Assembly: GCA_900542615.1 (NCBI GenBank)
Contig: UQOG01000068.1
Location: forward strand, 1 to 10,570
DNA length: 10,570 bases
Direction of reading: 5' to 3'
From: an uncultured Eubacteriales bacterium
Lineage (GTDB): Bacteria; Bacillota; Clostridia; Christensenellales; CAG-138
Each line of letters opens with the position of its first letter. The stretch's first letter is position 1. Positions 5,788 through 10,570 of the stretch are shown here, one piece after another. The notes beneath the pieces were generated by a model. That model did no database searches. It was not told where the DNA came from and saw nothing but the letters and a program-made list of their open reading frames with translations. The position numbers were made by a program, and so were the translations under genes.

Positions 5788-8163
5788 TTACTGGGGTAAC
5801 GCGGCAATGGCCGCATACAGCTCACTTTCCATCAAATCCCGTTGGGCTGGGGCTGGAACAGGCACGATGCCCTGATCCGCCTTTGCAAAGCCCAGCTCTA
5901 GCATGATGTCCACCGCCAGGCAGGCCATATACCGAGGTTTTTGGGCCAGGGCGCTCAGGTGATCCACCAGCTCCTCCCGGCTATAGAACCGCCGGGCGCT
6001 TCCCCGGAAGATGCGATAAAACCCCGCCATATCCTTCCGGGTAAAGGACAAGGCTGGCAGAGGCAGGGCAGGGCCGCACAGGATCTCGCTATCAGGCGAA
6101 AGGGCCCGGAGCTTCTCCACCACCCCCTGGCGGGCGCCGTCGTAGCACACCACCCGCCGATAGCGGCGGATGTCCAGCTGCGCCAGGATGGGAGCCAGCA
6201 CCACCCCTCCATAGGCGCAGGGGCCGGACTGGTTTTTGTAAAAATCCACATCCACCCAGCCGAACAGATCCCTTTCCCCCAGCAGGGTCAAAAGCCGTTG
6301 GGCCCCTTGCTGGGTAGCGCACAAGGCCAGGGTGCCGTTTGCCCGTTTCCACTGTTCTTCCAGATAGGCCTCCAAGCCTTCTGTCACATCATGGACACAT
6401 CCTTTATTATACAAAATATTCTGGGAAAATGCATCCACAAATTTCTCTGTCCGCTGGTTCAAATAGCCCGTCGGGTCTTGGATCTCACCGCCCCGCAGCA
6501 CCTCCGCCCGCAATTGCAGCAGGCGCTGGCCGTTCCAATCGTTTCGCTGGGGGGTGTAGATCATATCGCAGCGTTCCTGCTGGAGCAGGGCGTCAAACCG
6601 GTGGCCCATGCCCCAGGCCACCACTTCCCCATAGCTGTCCCCCTGCACGGCGGTGGCCTTTAAATGGTTGCCGTTTTCCCCGATCCTGCGCACGTTCCGC
6701 AGCAGTACTCCGTCCGTGCGAAAAGCAGGCTCCGGATTCCCCTCCCCGAAGGGCTCCAGCCGGGACAGTTCCTCCGCCAGGGCCAAGGATAACTCCCCCA
6801 AGCCCACCGTCTCCTCATACTGGGCGCAGGGGATGAACCGCTCCCAGGGCTCCCCGGCCTGCAAAGCCGTCTCCACCCCCTTGACCAGGGCTGGAAAGCA
6901 TTCCGCCGGCAGGGACGCCCCCGCCGCATAGGCGTGGCCACCAAAGCGGGTAAATAGCCCCTCATTGGCCACCAAGGCCTTATAAATATCCACCCCCGGG
7001 ATGGACCTGGCCGACCCGGTCAGCAGCCCGTCCCGCAGGGCAAACAGCATGGTGGGCCGCCAATATCGCTCCGCCACCCGGGCGGCGGCAATGCCGATGA
7101 CTCCCGGGTTCCAATCGGGGCTTTGCAGCAGGATGCTGCGCTGGTCCGTCAGGTCCTGCGCCTGCAGCATCCGTTCCACATCCTGGATGATGGCGTTTTC
7201 CTCCGCCTTCCTTTGGCTGTTGAGCTTGTCCAGCGCCTCCGCCATCTCCGCCGCCCAGGCTTTATCCCGGGTGCGCAGCAGCTCCACGCACTGGCCCGCA
7301 TCCTCCAGCCGGCCCGCCGCGTTCAGCCGGGGGGCGAAGCGGAAGGCCAGATCCCGGGCGGTCAACCGGCTGCCCTTGGGGTTTGCCACCCGGTTCAACG
7401 CCTGCAGGCCCACGCAGCATTCTCCCCGGTTCAGCGCCCCCAATCCCAGGGCCACCAAGGCCCGGTTTTCCCCGGTAAGGGGCATCACGTCCGCAGTGGT
7501 AGCCAGGGCTACCAGGGGCAAAAATCCCATTGCCCCCTCCTTCCCCAGCAGGGCGCAGGCCAGCTTATAAGCCGTGCCCGCCCCGCACAGATCCGGGTTG
7601 GGATAGGCATTCCCCGGCAGGGTATGGCACAGGATCGCCGCCGCATCCGGCAGGGTGTCCCCGCACAGATGGTGGTCCGTTACAATCACGTCCATCCCCA
7701 GCTCCCGGGCCAGCCGGATCTCCTCCAGGGCCTTGATGCCGTTGTCCACCGTAAGGATCAATTGGGTGCCCGCCTTGGCCAGCTCCTCCACCGCAGCCAG
7801 GTTCATGCCATAGCCCTCCCGGTGCCGGGAGGGGACATGGTAAAAGGCCTGGGCCCCCAGCTGTTCCAGGGTCCCCAGCATGATGGCCGTGGCGCACACA
7901 CCGTCCACATCGTAGTCCCCGTATACGCAGATCCGCTGCCCCTTTTCCGCCGCCTCCCGGAGCCGGGCCACGGCCTTGTCCATATCCCGGAACAAAAAGG
8001 GATCGTATAGCTGGGCCGCCGAGGGGTGCAAAAATGCCTCCATGGCCTCCCCCGTCCGGGCGCCCCGGGCATAGAGCATCCGGGCCAGCCGGGGGGAGAT
8101 CCCCTGGGGAAGCTCCAGCTCCTTGGGCATGGGGGGACTGGGGAGTTTTTCAAAGCGCAGCAT
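5788..8163 (-). CDS. recJ: Single-stranded-DNA-specific exonuclease RecJ
   Basis: A 791-residue 5'-to-3' ssDNA exonuclease acting in recombination, mismatch and base-excision repair. The DHH domain (about 75-290) carries the Mn/Mg-binding motifs DYDVDG (83-88), TVDNG (138-142), VTDHH (161-165), TADVM (223-227) and RLNAAGR (279-285). The DHHA1 domain includes SARS (384-387) and FGGHAYAAGAS (407-417). An OB-fold segment with LEPFGEGNPEP (469-479) follows. The last 220 or so residues form the extra C-terminal domain seen in long Firmicutes RecJ. The ATG follows the scfB stop by two bases (TAG-CC-ATG) with only a weak GGAG upstream, so initiation probably depends on ribosomes finishing scfB. The catalytic motifs are intact. 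Confidence 0.95.
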   Translation of the reverse strand: MLRFEKLPSPPMPKELELPQGISPRLARMLYARGARTGEAMEAFLHPSAAQLYDPFLFRDMDKAVARLREAAEKGQRICVYGDYDVDGVCATAIMLGTLEQLGAQAFYHVPSRHREGYGMNLAAVEELAKAGTQLILTVDNGIKALEEIRLARELGMDVIVTDHHLCGDTLPDAAAILCHTLPGNAYPNPDLCGAGTAYKLACALLGKEGAMGFLPLVALATTADVMPLTGENRALVALGLGALNRGECCVGLQALNRVANPKGSRLTARDLAFRFAPRLNAAGRLEDAGQCVELLRTRDKAWAAEMAEALDKLNSQRKAEENAIIQDVERMLQAQDLTDQRSILLQSPDWNPGVIGIAAARVAERYWRPTMLFALRDGLLTGSARSIPGVDIYKALVANEGLFTRFGGHAYAAGASLPAECFPALVKGVETALQAGEPWERFIPCAQYEETVGLGELSLALAEELSRLEPFGEGNPEPAFRTDGVLLRNVRRIGENGNHLKATAVQGDSYGEVVAWGMGHRFDALLQQERCDMIYTPQRNDWNGQRLLQLRAEVLRGGEIQDPTGYLNQRTEKFVDAFSQNILYNKGCVHDVTEGLEAYLEEQWKRANGTLALCATQQGAQRLLTLLGERDLFGWVDVDFYKNQSGPCAYGGVVLAPILAQLDIRRYRRVVCYDGARQGVVEKLRALSPDSEILCGPALPLPALSFTRKDMAGFYRIFRGSARRFYSREELVDHLSALAQKPRYMACLAVDIMLELGFAKADQGIVPVPAPAQRDLMESELYAAIAALPQ

Positions 8164-8165
8164 GG

Positions 8166-9500
8166 CTATTCCATATGCTCCAAAGCGTAGATGCCCAGGG
8201 CCAGCTCTGTGCGCTTGCGCAAAAATTCGCAGGTGCGCTGGTACGGCTTATGAATATCCCCGTTATACAGATACGCGTTGGCCGCGCAGCCGCCGGAACA
8301 GAAATACTTGGCCCAGCAGCGCCGGCATTCCGGCTTATCCAGCAAGGTACAGCCTTGGAACAGATCCCGGATCCGAGTATCCAGCTCCCCTGTGATCACG
8401 CTGCCCATCTTCATATCCTGATGACCCACAAATTGATGGCAAGGGTAAATATCCCCTTCCGGGGTCACCGCCACGTATTCCACCCCCGCCCCGCAGCCGG
8501 CGATCCGCTTTTTCAAGCAGGGACCCCCGGATAGATCCACCATAAAGTGGAAGAAATTCAACCAAGTCTCGGGCTTTTGCCGGCTTTCAAATACGTAATC
8601 CGCCAGGGTGTCGTACTCCTCCAATACCCTTTGCACGTGGGACTCCAAAATGGCGTAGGGGCTATCGTCCGGCAGCACCACCGGCTCCAGGGAAAGCTGC
8701 TCAAACCCCAGCGACCTTAGATGCTTCACATCCTGGGTGAAATCCAAATTCTTCGCCGTAAAGGTGCCCCGGATGTAGTATTCCTTATCCCCCCGCCGGG
8801 CCACCAGCTTTTTCATATTGGCCAGGCACAGGTCGTAGGAACCCTTGCCGTTGGCGGTGGGCCGCATGGCGTCCTGCACCTGCGGCCGGCCGTCCAGGCT
8901 CAGCACGATGTTGTGCATCTCCTCGTTGAGGAAATCGATGATCTCGTCGGTCAGCCCCAGGCCATTGGTGGTGATGGTGAAATTGATCTGCTTATCAAAG
9001 CGTTTCTCCAGCTCCCGGCCATAACCCACCACCGCCCGGACGGTCTCCATATTCATCAGGGGCTCGCCCCCGAACAGGTCCACCTCCAGGTGCTTCCTGC
9101 GGCCGGAATGGGCGATCAAAAAATCCAAGGCTTTGCAAGCCACCGCCGGGGGCATCAGGCCCCGGGGGCCATGGAATTCCCCGGTATCCGCAAAGCAATA
9201 GCGGCAGCGCAGGTTGCAATCGTGGGCCACGTGGAGGCACATGGACTTGATCACCTGCTCCCCCGCCTGGCCTTCGGGCGGCACGGGCTCCGGGGCGTCC
9301 ATACTGCCCGCCGCCCGCAGCGCCTCCACTTCCTCCACGATCTCCCGGATCTGCCGCTCCGGATAGGGCAGGGCGTATACATCCCAGCCCTTTTCCAGGG
9401 CCTGCACCACCGCAAAGGCCGGCTCATCCACGCTGTGCAGCGCGCCGCTCTCCACGTCCAGGATCAGGTTATAGTCATGAAATCGGAATGCGTGTATCAA
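8166..9500 (-). CDS. scfB: SCIFF (ranthipeptide) radical SAM/SPASM maturase
   Basis: A 444-residue radical SAM enzyme that installs thioether cross-links in the SCIFF peptide encoded just upstream. An N-terminal part (about 1-75) fits the RiPP recognition element that binds the leader. The SAM cluster motif is Cys95-x3-Cys99-x2-Cys102, followed by FGGEP (143-147). The C-terminal SPASM region holds cysteines 328, 336, 354, 392, 395, 401, 405 and 424, enough for two auxiliary [4Fe-4S] clusters as in the studied homologue CteB. The start is TTG at 9500: an in-frame TGA lies directly upstream, the N-terminus MIHAFRFHDYN matches the family, and AGAGGT sits 6 bases away. A weak start may keep the enzyme scarce relative to the peptide. 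The 3' end is coupled to recJ. Confidence 0.94.
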   Translation of the reverse strand: MIHAFRFHDYNLILDVESGALHSVDEPAFAVVQALEKGWDVYALPYPERQIREIVEEVEALRAAGSMDAPEPVPPEGQAGEQVIKSMCLHVAHDCNLRCRYCFADTGEFHGPRGLMPPAVACKALDFLIAHSGRRKHLEVDLFGGEPLMNMETVRAVVGYGRELEKRFDKQINFTITTNGLGLTDEIIDFLNEEMHNIVLSLDGRPQVQDAMRPTANGKGSYDLCLANMKKLVARRGDKEYYIRGTFTAKNLDFTQDVKHLRSLGFEQLSLEPVVLPDDSPYAILESHVQRVLEEYDTLADYVFESRQKPETWLNFFHFMVDLSGGPCLKKRIAGCGAGVEYVAVTPEGDIYPCHQFVGHQDMKMGSVITGELDTRIRDLFQGCTLLDKPECRRCWAKYFCSGGCAANAYLYNGDIHKPYQRTCEFLRKRTELALGIYALEHME

Positions 9501-9506
9501 TCAAGG

Positions 9507-9512
9507 ACCTCT
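9507..9512 (-). promoter_or_regulatory. Ribosome binding site for the TTG-started scfB
   Basis: AGAGGT on the minus strand, 6 bases before the TTG at 9500. It supports the non-ATG start, which is also forced by the in-frame TGA at 9501-9503. Confidence 0.65.
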
Positions 9513-9527
9513 TTCTTTCTCCTCGCC

Positions 9528-9660
9528 TTGGGCAGGCGCGCCGGACGGCCTGCCGTTTTTTTCCCGCCCGTTGATATAAGAAAGCACCGGCGGGCAAAGA
9601 CGCCCTTCGGTCGTTTTCTTATGGCAGCGGGCCCGGGAACGGGGACAGTCGCCTGCCCAA
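9528..9660. repeat. 133-base element with 11-bp terminal inverted repeats between scfA and scfB
   Basis: TTGGGCAGGCG (9528-9538) and its exact reverse complement (9650-9660) bound a densely structured interval. Inside, ATAAGAAA (9576-9583) pairs with TTTCTTAT (9615-9622), enclosing further ACCG/CGGT and GGGC/GCCC pairings. A separate GGCAGGC/GCCTGCC hairpin lies at 9531-9554 and competes with the left terminal repeat. No clear target-site duplication flanks it. It may be a MITE- or REP-like insertion, or a structured leader for scfB. The pairings are seen directly; the identity is unknown. Confidence 0.5.
9531..9562 (+). terminator. Intrinsic terminator on the plus strand, upstream of scfB
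   Basis: GGCAGGC (9531-9537) pairs with GCCTGCC (9548-9554), followed by G and seven T (9556-9562) on the plus strand. It has the form of a rho-independent terminator but faces against all the genes here. It would stop antisense transcription before it reaches the SCIFF gene, or end an unrecognised antisense RNA. Confidence 0.5.
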
Positions 9661-9672
9661 TAGCAAAGGAAA

Positions 9673-9699
9673 AGCAGTAATTCATGCAAAATTACTGCT
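9673..9699 (-). terminator. Hairpin after scfA, possible leaky terminator/attenuator
   Basis: AGCAGTAATT (9673-9682) pairs perfectly with AATTACTGCT (9690-9699) around a 7-base loop. Reading the minus strand, TTTCCTTT follows the stem. The stem is AT-rich and the U tract is broken, so termination would be partial. This would fit high output of the short precursor with limited read-through into the maturase gene. The function is inferred. Confidence 0.45.
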
Positions 9700-9720
9700 C
9701 ATCATGGCATTGCGCGTATG

Positions 9721-9738
9721 GGCAGGGCTTCGCCCGCC
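9721..9738 (-). other. Hairpin directly after the scfA stop codon
   Basis: On the minus strand the sequence immediately after TAA folds as GGCGGGC-GAA-GCCC(T)GCC, a 7-bp GC stem with one bulged base and a 3-base loop. No U tract follows. It is most likely a stabilising 3' structure for the short precursor mRNA. Confidence 0.45.
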
Positions 9739-9882
9739 TTACTTAGCCTGCTTCTGGCACTTCTGGTTGGCCACGGTGCAGGACGTCTTGCAGGCAGACT
9801 GGCAGGAAGCCTGGCACTCGCCGCAGCCGGTATTCGCAGAAGCGTTGATGCAGGGCTTTTCGATGGTAACGATATGCTTCAT
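9739..9882 (-). CDS. scfA: SCIFF/ranthipeptide RiPP precursor peptide
   Basis: A 47-residue cysteine-rich precursor of the SCIFF family (six cysteines in forty-five residues), the substrate of the radical SAM maturase encoded next. The N-terminal leader begins MKHIVTIEKP. The core carries Cys20, 23, 27, 31, 35 and 42 in the family pattern CGECQASCQSACKTSC then TVANQKC. By alignment with the studied homologue CteA, where Cys32 joins Thr37, the expected thioether here is Cys31 to Thr36. An additional Cys11 lies in the leader. The ATG at 9882 has GGAGG at 9891-9895, 8 bases away across a T-rich spacer, and a strong promoter 39 bases upstream. Only the start of the downstream gap separates it from a GC hairpin, consistent with a short abundant mRNA. 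No dedicated protease or exporter gene is visible nearby. Confidence 0.95.
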   Translation of the reverse strand: MKHIVTIEKPCINASANTGCGECQASCQSACKTSCTVANQKCQKQAK

Positions 9883-9890
9883 AAAAAAAT

Positions 9891-9895
9891 CCTCC
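9891..9895 (-). promoter_or_regulatory. Ribosome binding site of scfA
   Basis: GGAGG on the minus strand followed by ATTTTTTT and ATG. The 8-base spacing and unstructured U-rich spacer suggest efficient translation. Confidence 0.8.
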
Positions 9896-9920
9896 AACAA
9901 ATCCAACATACTTCTATAAC

Positions 9921-9949
9921 ATTATACATGACGGGCAATTGCCTTACAA
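9921..9949 (-). promoter_or_regulatory. Sigma-A-type promoter of scfA
   Basis: On the minus strand, TTGTAA (9944-9949), a 17-base spacer, then TATAAT (9921-9926). The -10 box is perfect and the -35 box matches TTGACA at four of six positions. Expected transcription start is near 9914, giving a leader of about 31 bases. It lies wholly in the 70-base gap after the upstream membrane-protein gene, so scfA can be transcribed on its own. The gap is AT-rich compared with its surroundings. Confidence 0.8.
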
Positions 9950-9952
9950 GGG

Positions 9953-10369
9953 TTATTTGAACATTTGCCACACCAGCACTCCAAACAGGCCGGCTGCCGC
10001 CGCCATAGCCACATCCGATAGAATAGCCAGGGACAGGATAAAGGTCTGGGAGAGCAGAGAAAAGAGCAAAAAAGCCAAAAGGCTATACAGGACGCTGCCC
10101 AGCATCCCCCAAAGCCAATACCGGCTGCCCGTGGCCCGGCGGGCCAAGAGCCCGGCAAAGGCAGCACAGAGCACCTTGATGGCTGTGGTGGCCGCTCCCA
10201 TGGTATCCGTACCCAGCCAATTTTGCCGCAGGGCAACCGCATAAAGTACCACCAAGCCCAAGCTGGCCAGCACCCCCCACAGGGCGGCCCGCAAAAGGAC
10301 CAACACCGGGGGACGGGGTTTTGCCTGGGGTTTTCTGGCCGGCCTGGCCAAAGTGCGCGTCGCTTGCAT
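9953..10369 (-). CDS. Small four-helix membrane protein, TIGR04086-like
   Basis: A 138-residue polytopic membrane protein. A basic, proline-rich cytoplasmic N-terminus (1-20, rich in Arg and Lys) precedes four predicted membrane segments at about 22-46, 57-77, 84-106 and 110-136. Size, topology and position just before SCIFF match the TIGR04086 family, which in Clostridia is often found next to scfA; I recall this association rather than having tested it. The frame is open to an ATG at 10390, but GGAGG lies 6 bases before the ATG at 10369, which I prefer. No catalytic motif is visible and the function is unknown. It is too small to be an ABC exporter, but could assist SCIFF handling or Sec-type processes. 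Confidence 0.75.
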   Translation of the reverse strand: MQATRTLARPARKPQAKPRPPVLVLLRAALWGVLASLGLVVLYAVALRQNWLGTDTMGAATTAIKVLCAAFAGLLARRATGSRYWLWGMLGSVLYSLLAFLLFSLLSQTFILSLAILSDVAMAAAAGLFGVLVWQMFK

Positions 10370-10493
10370 GGGCCACCTCCGCATATCCATGATTTGGGTT
10401 CCTAACCATATATATGCGGCGGCCCGGCCGGCTATGCGGCCCTTCGCCGGATCCGCGCCGATCCTACAAAATGAGCCCCCAAACTATAGCAAA
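10370..10493. other. Non-coding leader region of the membrane-protein gene
   Basis: About 120 bases without a plausible gene. On the minus strand a TATAGT (10483-10488) with TTGGCG 19 bases upstream is a weak promoter candidate; its -35 would lie in the adjoining hairpin. GC-rich interrupted repeats around 10420-10465 include GGATC/GATCC arms. GGAGG of the downstream gene overlaps the alternative start at 10390. Confidence 0.35.
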
Positions 10494-10520
10494 GGGAGGA
10501 ATGGCTACGCCAATCCTCCC
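10494..10520. terminator. Hairpin, first of a tandem pair
   Basis: GGGAGGAATGGC (10494-10505) pairs with GCCAATCCTCCC (10509-10520) with a single A-A mismatch and a TAC loop. On the minus strand it is followed by TTTGCTATAG, only a short T tract. It is probably part of a double terminator with the next hairpin, or a dispersed repeat. Confidence 0.5.
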
Positions 10521-10528
10521 ACAGGCTG

Positions 10529-10558
10529 TCGAAAAAGTGGCTTGCGCCACTTTTTCGA
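10529..10558. terminator. Bidirectional intrinsic terminator
   Basis: A 13-bp perfect stem (10529-10541 with 10546-10558) with a TTGC loop. Its core GTGGC/GCCAC is flanked by five A on one side and five T on the other, so both strands read as GC stem plus U tract. It should isolate this minus-strand operon from whatever lies beyond the right edge. Confidence 0.7.
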
Positions 10559-10570
10559 GGTTTTCATAGC

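Noticed and set aside
5769..5825. N-terminal extension of apt to 5825
   Set aside because: The extra 19 codons overlap the end of recJ and do not resemble APRT. A good ribosome binding site points to the ATG at 5768.
7123..8010. 295-codon plus-strand open frame opposite recJ
   Set aside because: Antisense shadow of RecJ DHH/DHHA1 coding sequence, with no recognisable motifs.
8721..9680. 319-codon plus-strand open frame opposite scfB
   Set aside because: Mostly the reverse of the maturase gene. It also runs through the plus-strand terminator hairpin and has no ribosome binding site or motif.
9497..9685. 62-codon minus-strand frame between scfA and scfB ending over the scfB start
   Set aside because: Its ATG lies in the loop of the 9673-9699 hairpin, no Shine-Dalgarno precedes it, and the product is a low-complexity basic sequence. 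A short leader peptide cannot be fully excluded.
10370..10390. Longer start (10390) for the membrane-protein gene
   Set aside because: Only weak GGAA precedes it, while GGAGG 6 bases before the ATG at 10369 is a strong match. The added 7 residues carry no feature.

Overview
The window is a compact, GC-rich stretch of a Clostridia-class Firmicutes chromosome. The gene set and order (SCIFF precursor and maturase, then recJ, apt, relA, dtd, an MBL-fold hydrolase and hemZ) is a clostridial signature. The high GC, especially at third positions, suggests a gut Oscillospirales-type organism; that placement is inference. All nine supported genes lie on the minus strand, so transcription runs from high to low coordinates. 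I see no tRNA, rRNA, CRISPR array, transposase or phage gene.

Right end (about 9500-10570): two tandem hairpins at the edge, the outer one a bidirectional terminator, mark an operon boundary. Next comes a 138-residue four-helix membrane protein resembling the TIGR04086 family. It is followed by a 47-codon cysteine-rich RiPP precursor (SCIFF/ranthipeptide), which is too short to be found by ORF length alone. The precursor has a near-consensus promoter (TTGTAA, 17 bases, TATAAT) and a strong ribosome binding site. A 238-base structured gap full of inverted repeats separates it from its radical SAM maturase, which starts with TTG.

Centre (about 2400-8170): the maturase is almost fused to recJ (TAG-CC-ATG). 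recJ is followed by apt and, after a hairpin, by a full-length bifunctional relA/spoT-type (p)ppGpp enzyme. dtd begins 3 bases after relA. This is a DNA repair, purine salvage, stringent response and tRNA proofreading block.

Left end (1 to about 2400): an MBL-fold hydrolase overlaps hemZ, a radical SAM coproporphyrinogen dehydrogenase-like gene. Downstream of hemZ lies a GC-rich non-coding stretch in which a 13-bp stem closes three contiguous hairpins with only three unpaired junction bases. One of those hairpins is a perfect 42-base palindrome.

The most interesting material is the SCIFF system (precursor with an extra seventh cysteine, private promoter, structured gap, TTG-started maturase coupled to housekeeping genes) and the two structured non-coding elements at 49-163 and 9528-9660.
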